Positions 7,961-15,532 of a stretch of 18,684 bases of DNA are shown here, piece by piece. The stretch's first letter is position 1; each line of letters opens with the position of its first letter. A model generated the notes under the pieces. The model saw only the letters and a list, made by a program, of their open reading frames with translations, searched no databases and was not told the DNA's origin. A program made the position numbers and the translations under genes. Source of the DNA: Palsa-872 sp036495195 (lineage in GTDB: Bacteria > Chloroflexota > Dormibacteria > Dormibacterales > Dormibacteraceae); the NCBI GenBank assembly GCA_036495195.1, contig DASXNH010000257.1, positions 1-18,684 of the forward strand, written 5' to 3'.

Positions 7961-10102
7961 TCAGTCCCTCACCAGCAGCGGCGCGATGAATGCTGCAGTC
8001 CGCGCCGCACCTCCGGCCTCCACGGGGACGTACCTCACGGGCGCTCGGAGCCGATCACGCATTTGCGCGGCGAGCGTTTCGGGAGTCGCCTCGTCGTAAT
8101 CCGTCGGCGGCAGCGCGCCATAGCGCTGCAGCCGGTGCGCGACGTGGAAGTTCTGCTCGAAGTGGTTGCGCAGTGGCAGGTAGATGAAGGGTCGTCGGTT
8201 TGCGACCAGCTCCATCGTGGTCGAGAGCCCGCCCTGCACCACCGCCAGATCGCAGCACGCAAGCGTCCGGTACAGGTCGTGCACGTAACCGACTGCGCGA
8301 ATGCCCGCCAGCCCGGCGAACTCTGTGGGTGAGATACGCGGCCCGCACACCAGGAGCAGCTCGGCGTCCGGCATCTCGCGGCGGAGCAGTTCAAACGCCG
8401 CCGCGACTCGCCGCAGCAAGTGAATGCCTACAGCCGAGCCGCCCACGGATGCGACGACCAGAGGCGCGTCCGGGTGAAAGCCCAGCTCACGGCGCAGGGC
8501 CATCCGGTCGCGCAGCGTGGCTGGATCGAACGGCAGCACGTACCCAGGGAATTTGTAACGGGCCTCCGTCCACTCTCGGATTGAGGGCAGGCCAGGACCG
8601 AACGATCGCGGCACGATGTCCGCCGGATCACCGATGAAGATCGACAGGTCGCGCAACCCGCGGTTGCCATCGACGTGCTCGATCATTTGCGCGTTCAGGT
8701 CGGTGACGAGGAACTCTTCGTGCTCCCCGCCTGACGGCATTGGCAAGAACCCGCAGAAGTCCGCCATCCAGACGTAGGGCGCCGTCTTCAGGTCCGGCTC
8801 CTCGTGCAAGAAGTAGTCGATCTCCCAACCTTCATCTGCGATCCATACGTCGAAGTTTTCCTGCTTGACGACATCCATGAACACGCCGAAGTTTGCGCAC
8901 AGGATCTCGTCCATGCGCCGGATCATCTGAAACGCGTGAAGCTCGTGCTCGCGCGCCTCGAGATCAACGTGAGCCGATTCCGACGCGAGCTCTGCTGAAG
9001 CCGCATGCACCTTCTCGCCTGCCTCCTCGAGCAGAGTCGTCAGCGGCGCCTGCGCCAGCCATTCCACTTCCAGATCCGGAACCTGCCGGCGCAGCTCGCG
9101 TGCGATCGCGACATCACGCCACGCATGGCCGAGGCCGATGGGGGAGCTGATCAAGATCGCGCGCTTGTTCTTGCGAGGACCAATGGTGGCCGGCCACGAC
9201 ACGGCACGATCGCCGGCGAACTTGCGAATCATTCGATTGACCAGAATCGGCCGCCGCGCCATCGGGATGTGGCCCGATCCGTCGAGCACTACGAACTCGG
9301 CCCCGGTAAGGTCGGCCGTGCGCCGGGCCCGCTCGAAGGGCTGGCAGTTGTCGCGCGTCCCCATCACGACCACGATCGGCGAACGAACCTGGGCGCACAC
9401 AGCCGCGATCTCTTGTTCATCGGCGGCGGCAACCTTGTCTTCGTCATCATCCATCAGGAATGACTCGACGCGGCCGTCCAGTGCATAGGCGACGGAGTCC
9501 TCGATTTGCTTGGTCGAGTGAGGCTCTGGATACATCTCACCAAAGAAGAACTCCATGAAGCCGCGGAAGTTGTTGGCGATGTAGTGATGGTTGAACTTGA
9601 GCCAGCCGTCGTGGCTAGGCAGCTCCTCGGCGAACTTCGCGATCGCTGTCGCGCGCGCCGCAAGCGGCGGACCCAATCGAATGCCGGGCGCGAACGCCAT
9701 GATGCCCTGGACACGCTCAGGCTCAGAGGCTGCCAGCACGATGGCCGGCCAAACTCCGTCGTGGCACAGCCCCACCAGCACGGCCGCGTGCGTGTCGGTC
9801 GCATCCATGACGGTGATGCAGTCGTTCATGTACGTCAACTGCGAAAACAGCGATTTCGGATCCGGGTGATCGGACATGCCATTGCCGACGCCGTCGTACG
9901 TCACCACGCGGAAATGGCGCGCGAGGTAGTGGATCTGCCCCTTCCACATCCGCGAGTGAACAATCGGGTTACAGGGCATCAGCACGATCGTCTTGTCGCC
10001 CCGCCCAAAGACCTCGTAATAAAGTCTCAGGCCGTCCCGATTCCGTGCGTAACCCGAGGCATCTGGAAGACGTGCACGCATACCAGTGTCGGAGTAAGGC
10101 AT
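7961..10102 (-). CDS. Fusion protein: alpha/beta hydrolase + GT-B (MurG/GT28-like) glycosyltransferase
   Basis: This 713-residue protein joins two enzymes. Residues about 15-297 form an alpha/beta hydrolase: strand and oxyanion region IVLMPCNP, VVTYDGVGNGMSDHP at 66-80, a nucleophile elbow GLCHDG at 111-116, an acid at Asp251 (MGTRDNCQP) and His278 (GSGHIP). The elbow carries Cys113 where most relatives have Ser. After a short basic linker, residues about 314-713 form a GT-B glycosyltransferase: SSPIGLGHAWRD glycine loop at 319-330 and the donor-binding signature GGLSTTMELVANRRP at 624-638 followed by HFEQNFHVA at 647-655, as in MurG and GT28 enzymes. No signal or membrane segment is seen, so it should be cytoplasmic. 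I chose ATG 10102 over an in-frame ATG at 10228 because AGGGGGG (10108-10114) sits five bases upstream, and the longer version would run through the terminator of the preceding gene. Sugar donor and acceptor are unknown. Confidence 0.92.
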   Translation of the reverse strand: MPYSDTGMRARLPDASGYARNRDGLRLYYEVFGRGDKTIVLMPCNPIVHSRMWKGQIHYLARHFRVVTYDGVGNGMSDHPDPKSLFSQLTYMNDCITVMDATDTHAAVLVGLCHDGVWPAIVLAASEPERVQGIMAFAPGIRLGPPLAARATAIAKFAEELPSHDGWLKFNHHYIANNFRGFMEFFFGEMYPEPHSTKQIEDSVAYALDGRVESFLMDDDEDKVAAADEQEIAAVCAQVRSPIVVVMGTRDNCQPFERARRTADLTGAEFVVLDGSGHIPMARRPILVNRMIRKFAGDRAVSWPATIGPRKNKRAILISSPIGLGHAWRDVAIARELRRQVPDLEVEWLAQAPLTTLLEEAGEKVHAASAELASESAHVDLEAREHELHAFQMIRRMDEILCANFGVFMDVVKQENFDVWIADEGWEIDYFLHEEPDLKTAPYVWMADFCGFLPMPSGGEHEEFLVTDLNAQMIEHVDGNRGLRDLSIFIGDPADIVPRSFGPGLPSIREWTEARYKFPGYVLPFDPATLRDRMALRRELGFHPDAPLVVASVGGSAVGIHLLRRVAAAFELLRREMPDAELLLVCGPRISPTEFAGLAGIRAVGYVHDLYRTLACCDLAVVQGGLSTTMELVANRRPFIYLPLRNHFEQNFHVAHRLQRYGALPPTDYDEATPETLAAQMRDRLRAPVRYVPVEAGGAARTAAFIAPLLVRD

Positions 10103-10103
10103 T

Positions 10104-10114
10104 GGGACCCCCCT
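10104..10114 (-). promoter_or_regulatory. AGGGGGGTCCC motif at the start of the hydrolase-glycosyltransferase gene
   Basis: The minus strand reads AGGGGGGTCCC immediately before the ATG at 10102, so part of it acts as the ribosome binding site. The same 11 bases occur at 11511-11521 in the divergent promoter region of the methyltransferase and LuxR-cyclase genes. It may be a shared regulator site, or the match may be chance helped by the G-rich Shine-Dalgarno. Confidence 0.35.
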
Positions 10115-10126
10115 ACTTAATAGGAA

Positions 10127-10152
10127 GGCGGGCGGTTGTGCAACCGCCCGCC
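10127..10152 (-). terminator. Strong hairpin terminator after the 62-aa gene
   Basis: GGCGGGCGGTTG (10127-10138) and CAACCGCCCGCC (10141-10152) are perfect reverse complements with only two bases between, giving a very stable stem. It starts six bases after the stop of the 62-residue gene. On the minus strand TTCCTATT follows, a poor T tract. It separates the methyltransferase/small-protein transcript from the fusion gene, which begins 25 bases further on, so it may attenuate rather than fully stop transcription. Confidence 0.72.
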
Positions 10153-10158
10153 GGAGAA

Positions 10159-10347
10159 CTAGACCCTGACTCTGACGGGCCACGGCGCGGTGTCGACGAT
10201 CGCGTCGAACACCGCCCGGGCGCGGCAATTGCGGTGGGCGATCTCGATGACATCCCTGACACCGCCCCTCGGCTCAAGCGCTATGAACTTATCCATCCAG
10301 GTGACCCTGTCCTTGGGGCTCGCCTTCTTCACATAAAGCGGTCTCAT
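10159..10347 (-). CDS. Small protein of unknown function (62 aa)
   Basis: I do not recognise this family. The gene is supported by a near-perfect ribosome binding site, AAGGAGGT, eight bases before the ATG at 10347, by its position 28 bases after the methyltransferase gene on the same strand, and by a strong hairpin directly after its stop. The product is basic at its N-terminus (MRPLYVKKASPKDR), with a central amphipathic region (GVRDVIEIAHRNCRARAVFDAIVD) and a short hydrophobic/basic tail (PWPVRVRV). It has a single Cys, no signal peptide and no membrane helix. Its place in the transcript suggests a partner or modulator of the methyltransferase or of the downstream fusion enzyme; this is inference only. 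A peptide precursor role cannot be excluded, but no leader/core pattern or maturation enzyme is evident. Confidence 0.75.
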   Translation of the reverse strand: MRPLYVKKASPKDRVTWMDKFIALEPRGGVRDVIEIAHRNCRARAVFDAIVDTAPWPVRVRV

Positions 10348-10375
10348 GACTCGCTACCTCCTTGCGCCCGACACG

Positions 10376-11446
10376 CTAGAGCCGGGCCTCGTAAACCGCG
10401 TTGAATGGCGTCTCCGCCACGCGGCGGAACCGAGTGAAACCACCGGCAGTGACGACGTCCCGGATTCGGGCCTCACCCGCCTGCGCGCCCAGCGCCAGGC
10501 CGACGTCCTGAGACAGCGAATTGGGTGTGCAAAGGAAGTTGGAGAACGCGTAGTAGGCGCGCCCGACCGGGTTCAGGTTCTGCTCGACCCTGTCACCCGC
10601 GATGGGCTCGACGATGAGCCATGCGCCGTCCGGCGCAAGCGTCTGCTTGACATGCTTGGCCGCCCCGATGGGATCGCCCATGTCGTGAAGGCAGTCGAAC
10701 ATCGCCACCAGGTCGTAGCCCGCGCCCGGATACGCCGCGGCCGCGGAGACCTCGAAGATGGTGTTTTTGAGGCCGGCCCCGTGCGCCTTGGCGCGTGCGA
10801 GCTCGATCGATTCTGCGTCGTAGTCGAAGCCGATGAACTGCGACCGCGGGTAGGCGTCGGCCATCAGCCGTGTCGAGGCGCCCAGGCCGCAGCCGACGTC
10901 AGCGACCTTGGCTCCGACCCGCAGTTTGTCCTCGACGCCAGCGAGCGCCGGCAGCCACGCCGAGACGAGGTTCGCGTTGTAGCCGGGCCGGAAGAAGCGC
11001 TCGCAGCCGGTGGCCACCCCGGTGTCGTGCTCGTGCCAGCCGAAGCCGCGGCCCGTCTTGAAAGCTGACTCGATCTCCCCTCCCGAGCGCAGCGTCGCGG
11101 TCGCGAGCTCGAACGCCCCGCACACGAACGCCGGGCTGTCCTCGTCGGCCAGCGCCATTGCCTGCTCCGCCGGCAGCGTGTACCGCTGGGTCTCGGGGTC
11201 GTACGTCACAAAGCCTCCCGCGGCCTGCGCATTGAGCCACTCGCGCACGTAGCGCTCGGCCGTTCTCGTTTTCTCAGCCAGCTCCTGAGACGTCACGGGC
11301 TTGCCGTCCGCCATCGCCTTGTAGAGCCCGAGCCGATCGCCGATCACGATCAGGCCCGCGTTCACAGTTGCTCCAAGCTCGCCGATCACCTGGCCGAGAA
11401 AAGCGTTGAGCTTGTCCTCGTTGATCGCCGGGGTCTGCACCGCCAT
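10376..11446 (-). CDS. Class I SAM-dependent methyltransferase with N-terminal winged-helix domain
   Basis: The 356-residue protein has an N-terminal helical/winged-helix domain (about 1-95; ELAEKTRTAERYVREWLNAQAAGGFVTYD at 56-83), the dimerisation module usual in small-molecule O-methyltransferases and relatives. A Rossmann methyltransferase domain follows, with motif I VADVGCGLGAS at 181-191, the acidic end of strand 2 in FIGFDYD at 204-210, and strand-4 region FDCLHDMGDP at 250-259. The family is broad and most members have no assigned substrate. I chose ATG 11446 because AGGAGG lies eight bases upstream; a GTG three codons earlier overlaps that site. It is the first gene of a leftward transcript with the 62-residue gene and is divergent from the LuxR-cyclase gene, whose regulator may control it. 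Confidence 0.94.
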   Translation of the reverse strand: MAVQTPAINEDKLNAFLGQVIGELGATVNAGLIVIGDRLGLYKAMADGKPVTSQELAEKTRTAERYVREWLNAQAAGGFVTYDPETQRYTLPAEQAMALADEDSPAFVCGAFELATATLRSGGEIESAFKTGRGFGWHEHDTGVATGCERFFRPGYNANLVSAWLPALAGVEDKLRVGAKVADVGCGLGASTRLMADAYPRSQFIGFDYDAESIELARAKAHGAGLKNTIFEVSAAAAYPGAGYDLVAMFDCLHDMGDPIGAAKHVKQTLAPDGAWLIVEPIAGDRVEQNLNPVGRAYYAFSNFLCTPNSLSQDVGLALGAQAGEARIRDVVTAGGFTRFRRVAETPFNAVYEARL

Positions 11447-11510
11447 TCGAAACACCTCCTAGAAGATTGGGATGGTTGGAGGGTGCATCCCGACCCTGGG
11501 TCATCGAATC

Positions 11511-11523
11511 AGGGGGGTCCCCT
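11511..11523. promoter_or_regulatory. Dyad AGGGG-GGT-CCCCT in the divergent promoter region
   Basis: AGGGG (11511-11515) and CCCCT (11519-11523) form a short inverted repeat around GGT, between the methyltransferase start (11446) and the regulator start (11578). The first 11 bases recur at the start of the hydrolase-glycosyltransferase gene. Position and symmetry suit an operator for the divergent regulator, but with only five paired bases this is tentative. Confidence 0.35.
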
Positions 11524-11577
11524 AATAGATGCCCGGGTGTCTTGCCAACAGCCCGCGAACGGTGAAACTAAGACTCG

Positions 11578-14500
11578 GTGCTTCTAGGAAGGGATCAGGA
11601 GCTGCTCGCCATCGACCAGGCCCTGGCCAGCGCCCGGTTGGGGAGGTCGTCCCAGCTGATCATTCGCGGCGAGCCTGGCATCGGGAAGACGGCCCTGCTC
11701 CAGTACGCGATCGAGCACGCGCAATCGATGAGGGTGCTCTCCGCCCGTGGCGTCGAGTTCGAGGCCGATGTCCCGTTCGCCGGGCTGTCGGAGCTGCTTC
11801 GGCCGGCCCTCCGTGCTCTTGAGCGCGTTCCGGCGTTTCATGCAGAGGCCCTGCGCTCCTCGCTCGGCCTTGGACCGCGGATCGAGGCCGACCGGCTGAT
11901 CGTCGGCGCGGCGGCGCTCGGCCTGGTCTCGGCCTACGCCGACGAGGCGCCGCTCCTTGTCACCATCGACGATGCGCATTGGCTCGACAGGGCGTCGGCC
12001 GAGGCCATCGGTTTCGTGACCAGGCGCCTGATCGCGGACCCGATCGCGGTGTTGATCGCGGTCCGCGAGGGTGAGGAGTCGCCGCTGCTCTCGGCGGGCC
12101 TGCCAGAGCTGTGGCTCTCCGGCTTGGATTCGAAGGCTGCAGCCGAGCTGCTGGGCGGGGCCGTCTCGGCCGACGTCGCATCGCGGCTCGTCGAGGCGAC
12201 CGGCGGCAATCCCCTGGCGTTGATCGAGCTGGGTCCTGAGGCGAACCGCATCCCAGCGCTTCCACACGGGGCCCTGCCCGTTGCGACATCGGTCGAGCGC
12301 GCGTATTTGCGCCGCACCGCCGGACTCTCCGCGGACGCGCGGCGGGTCCTGCTCCTGCTCGCGGCCGCAGGCGGCACCGATCTCCCCCTGGTGCGCCGGG
12401 CCGCGGCATCGATTGGACTGGGCGCCGAGGCTGTGGAGGAGGCCGAAGCCGCGGGACCGGTGATGGTTCAGCGCGGCGATCGCATCGAGTTCGTCCATCC
12501 GCTCGCGCGGGCATCCGTCTATCACGCGGCTTCGCCCGCGGACCGGCGCACCGCACACCGCGCGCTCGCGGGCGCGATGACGGCCGCCGACGATCCTGAC
12601 CGCCGAGCCTGGCATCTCGGTGCTGCCGCTGTCGGGTGGGATGCCGAGGCGGCGGATGCGCTTGAGGCGACGGCGCGACGCGCACGAGAGTCGTCGGGCT
12701 ATTCGGCAGCCGCCGACGCATGGGCGGAGTCGGCGCGACTGACCCAATCCGAAGAGCTGCGCGCGGTGCGACTTCTGACGGCTGCCGACAACGCGTGGCT
12801 CGGGGGCCGCGCCGATGCGGCCGAGGAGTTGCTGCATGCTGCGCGCAAGCTGGCGAGCCCGGAGCTGCAATCCCAGGTCGACACGCTCGCGGGCCACATC
12901 GCCGTGCGGCGTGGCGCCGTCGGCGAGGGCTACGGCATGCTGGTCGCAGCGGCCGAGGCGATCGAGCCGCGCGACCGCCTGCAAGCGATCCGCATTCTTG
13001 CCGATGCGGCGTGCTCCACCTTGGGCGCCGGAAATCCCAATGCGCTGCTGCTGCCCGCCCAGCACGCCATCGAGCTGCTGCGCGACGGTGATCCGCCGGA
13101 GGTCGCAATCAACGCCCACGTCGCCTACGGCACGCTGGCGATTCTTGCTGGCCGCGGCGACGATGGCCCACGCCATCTGCACGAGGCCGCGCACCTGTTC
13201 GCGCAGCTATCGCTCGATGGCTCCGACCCGCTACTCCTTCTATGCGCGGGAGTGACAGGCCTCTATCTGCGCGAGGCGGAAGCTGGGCGCGACCTGCTCG
13301 AGCGCGCGCTCGTCGAGGCGCGCGACCACGCGCCCACCGCCGCGCTGCCGGTGGTCGTCTTCTTCCTTGGCCGCCAGGCCTTCGCCACCAATCGCTGGCC
13401 GGTCGCGCGCGCGATGTACGAAGAAGCGATGCGCGTCGCGCGCGAGACGACGCAGGTCGCATGGCTCGCCGGGCCTGTGTCTGGCCTCGCGTGGCTCGAT
13501 GCGCTCGAGGGTCGCGCCGACGACTGCCGTGCCAATGCGGGCGAGGGCCTCCAGATCGCTGAATCGATGGGCCTGGTCCTGTACGCGTCGTGGGCGATGA
13601 TCGCATTGGGCATGCTCGAGCTCGGGCTTGGACATCCCGAACAGGCGCTGCGCCACCTCGACACCTGCGAGAAGTACCTGCACGACAACTTGATGTCCGA
13701 CCCGGACCTGCTGCCTTCGCCTGACATCGTCGAGGCGCTGGTGAGGCTGGGCCGGCACGACGAGGCACGCTCCGTGGCGGCCCGCTACGCGGAGGCGGCG
13801 GCCGCGAAGGGCCAGCCATTCGCCCTCGCGCGAGCGGCGCGAGCGCAGGCATTGCTCGCGGACGACTCAGGTTTCGCTGTCCATTTTGAAGAGGCCCTGC
13901 GCCACCACGAATCGACGCCGGACACATTTGAACGAGCGCGGACGCACCTCCACTACGGTGAGCGGCTGCGGCGCGTCCGCAAGCGCGTCGAGGCTCGCAA
14001 GCACTTGCGGGCAGCGCTGAAGGCGTTCGATGAGCTCGGCGCGGCGCCCTGGGGGGAGCGGGCGCTGGCGGAGCTGCAGGCTTCCGGTGAGACGGCCCGC
14101 GTACGCGATGAGCGCTATCGCCAGCAGTTGACTCCTCAGGAACTCCACGTTGCCCTTACTCTGGCCGAGGGCGCGACCACGCGCGAGGCGGCAGCGCGTC
14201 TGTACCTCAGTCCGAAGACGGTCGAATACCACCTGCGCCACGTTTACGACAAGCTTGAGATCCGCTCCCGCGAGGAGCTGCGCGCAGCGCTGGCCGCACA
14301 CTCGCGCCCCCATGCGACGCCCAAGACGTTGATGTTCACCGATCTCAGCGGCTCCACATCGCTGGTCGACGCCATCGGCGACGCTGCCTGGCGTGGTCTG
14401 TCCGCGTGGCTAGATGCGGAGCTGCGCCGTGCCTTCGGTGAGCACCGCGGTCGCGAGGTCGATCATGCGGGTGACGGCTTCTTCGTCGTTTTCGACGCAG

Positions 14501-14805
14501 CAGGCGACGCGATCGACTGCGCGGTGAGCATCCAGCGGCGGCTGTTGTCGCATCGGCGCTTGCATGGCTACGCGCCACAGCTTCGTATTGGCATCCACTC
14601 GGGCGAAGTGCACATCGAGAACGGCGCGGTGCGCGGCGCGGCGGTGCCTCGCGCGGCACGCCTTTGCGCCGCTGCACAAAGCGACACAATCGTCGTCTCA
14701 CGTGAGGCGCTGGAGGCGAGCGGCCGACCGGTGAGTGGGCTCCAGGAGTTCATGCTGAGGGGAATCAAGGAGAAGGTTGCGGCCGCTGTGGTCGCGTGGG
14801 AGTAG
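11578..14805 (+). CDS. Large LuxR-type ATPase regulator with C-terminal class III cyclase-like domain
   Basis: The 1075-residue protein has four parts. An AAA/STAND-type ATPase (about 1-250) contains Walker A GEPGIGKT at 31-38 and Walker B LLVTIDDAHWLD with Asp131 and Asp132. A long helical region (about 330-830) looks like tetratricopeptide-type repeats. A LuxR/GerE helix-turn-helix spans about 851-905 (LTPQELHVALTLAEGATTREAA...SPKTVEYHLRHVYDKL). A class III nucleotidyl cyclase homology domain spans about 917-1075 (FTDLSGSTSLVD, then HAGDGFFVVFD). The metal-binding Asp922 and Asp966 are kept. The adenine-selecting Lys is replaced by Asp962, the transition-state Asn position holds Pro1024, and the nearby Arg1028 remains, so catalysis is doubtful. 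LAL-type regulators usually end at the HTH; here the cyclase domain follows it. The start is GTG 11578 by alignment of LLGRDQEL; no good ribosome binding site is seen. It is divergent from the methyltransferase, which it probably regulates. Confidence 0.94.
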   Translation: MLLGRDQELLAIDQALASARLGRSSQLIIRGEPGIGKTALLQYAIEHAQSMRVLSARGVEFEADVPFAGLSELLRPALRALERVPAFHAEALRSSLGLGPRIEADRLIVGAAALGLVSAYADEAPLLVTIDDAHWLDRASAEAIGFVTRRLIADPIAVLIAVREGEESPLLSAGLPELWLSGLDSKAAAELLGGAVSADVASRLVEATGGNPLALIELGPEANRIPALPHGALPVATSVERAYLRRTAGLSADARRVLLLLAAAGGTDLPLVRRAAASIGLGAEAVEEAEAAGPVMVQRGDRIEFVHPLARASVYHAASPADRRTAHRALAGAMTAADDPDRRAWHLGAAAVGWDAEAADALEATARRARESSGYSAAADAWAESARLTQSEELRAVRLLTAADNAWLGGRADAAEELLHAARKLASPELQSQVDTLAGHIAVRRGAVGEGYGMLVAAAEAIEPRDRLQAIRILADAACSTLGAGNPNALLLPAQHAIELLRDGDPPEVAINAHVAYGTLAILAGRGDDGPRHLHEAAHLFAQLSLDGSDPLLLLCAGVTGLYLREAEAGRDLLERALVEARDHAPTAALPVVVFFLGRQAFATNRWPVARAMYEEAMRVARETTQVAWLAGPVSGLAWLDALEGRADDCRANAGEGLQIAESMGLVLYASWAMIALGMLELGLGHPEQALRHLDTCEKYLHDNLMSDPDLLPSPDIVEALVRLGRHDEARSVAARYAEAAAAKGQPFALARAARAQALLADDSGFAVHFEEALRHHESTPDTFERARTHLHYGERLRRVRKRVEARKHLRAALKAFDELGAAPWGERALAELQASGETARVRDERYRQQLTPQELHVALTLAEGATTREAAARLYLSPKTVEYHLRHVYDKLEIRSREELRAALAAHSRPHATPKTLMFTDLSGSTSLVDAIGDAAWRGLSAWLDAELRRAFGEHRGREVDHAGDGFFVVFDAAGDAIDCAVSIQRRLLSHRRLHGYAPQLRIGIHSGEVHIENGAVRGAAVPRAARLCAAAQSDTIVVSREALEASGRPVSGLQEFMLRGIKEKVAAAVVAWE

Positions 14806-14868
14806 GCACGGCTCAAGGCTGCCGGTGTGATTCGCATAGGGATTCGCCTATCCGGATCGCCGACGTGT

Positions 14869-15531
14869 TCAAGTCCGGCTGGTGACCGGCGCGAGCTGGA
14901 TCTGCTTCGCGACCGCATAAGCGGCGAGTCGGTCATCTCCATCGGCGGCGAACACCCGACCGACGAGAAGGGCGGAACCATGTGGCACGTCGATCCGGGT
15001 CACTCCAGTTGGCATGTCGCCCTTCCAGCCGGGTGTGCAGAGGAGGAAGTCGCCGGCGGCGGTCCCGGTGGCCCGCTTTCCGACATAGGCGAAGTTGGCT
15101 CCGCTCGTTGGATCGGTGAACTGCACGCTGTAGTAGCGTCCGCCCATCTCGGGGGTATGCAGCACCCGCGGTCCGGCGTTGACGTCGAGCCAGCCGGCGA
15201 TGTAGAGCAAATCATCGGTGCCGGTCCCCATCAGGCTGCTGGTCGACGCGGACTGGGAGGAGCGGTCCAGCACGGCGTATAGCGTGTTCACGGGGATCGG
15301 GCCGCCGCCGAACCCGCTTCTGAGGATTGCCCGCTTGAACCCGCTGACGGTGATTCGGGGCCAGTAGTAGATGAAAGCGAGCGAGCCGAGCACCCACACG
15401 ACGATCGCCGCCACGGCGAGCGAGATGATCGCGTCTACGCCGCCGGCGAGCCGTCGGTAGACGACCCAGGCGAAGACCAGCAGGATGACGGCGGTGATGG
15501 GATAGCCGTACTTGAGAATGAGGCGGTTCAT
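14869..15531 (-). CDS. DUF1254 domain membrane-anchored protein
   Basis: The 220-residue product has two N-terminal membrane helices (about residues 8-24 and 34-56), then an extracytoplasmic DUF1254 domain with recognisable stretches NTLYAVLDRSS, LLYIAGWLDVNAGPRVLHTP, GRYYSVQFTDPTSGANFAYVG and GDFLLCTPGWKG. The biochemical role of DUF1254 is unknown. The start is ATG 15531 (MNRLILKYGYP), one base after the stop of the DUF1214 gene (TGAGATG); an earlier in-frame start at 15564 would overlap that gene and is less likely. The two products probably form one unit, since the same two domains occur as a single chain in other bacteria. It converges with the LuxR-cyclase gene, 63 bases apart. Confidence 0.9.
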   Translation of the reverse strand: MNRLILKYGYPITAVILLVFAWVVYRRLAGGVDAIISLAVAAIVVWVLGSLAFIYYWPRITVSGFKRAILRSGFGGGPIPVNTLYAVLDRSSQSASTSSLMGTGTDDLLYIAGWLDVNAGPRVLHTPEMGGRYYSVQFTDPTSGANFAYVGKRATGTAAGDFLLCTPGWKGDMPTGVTRIDVPHGSALLVGRVFAADGDDRLAAYAVAKQIQLAPVTSRT

Positions 15532-15532
15532 C

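Noticed and set aside
10159..10347. The 62-residue protein as a ribosomally made modified-peptide precursor
   Set aside because: There is no Cys/Ser/Thr-rich core, no Gly-Gly type leader site, and no radical SAM, lanthipeptide or cyclodehydratase gene nearby.
11584..13194. A 536-residue frame antisense to the LuxR-cyclase gene
   Set aside because: Long antisense frames are expected opposite GC-rich genes. The product shows no domain, and the sense strand encodes clear Walker, HTH and cyclase motifs.
14836..14851. ATAGG/CCTAT hairpin between the convergent LuxR-cyclase and DUF1254 genes
   Set aside because: The stem is only five base pairs, with no T tract on either strand, so it is too weak to call a terminator.
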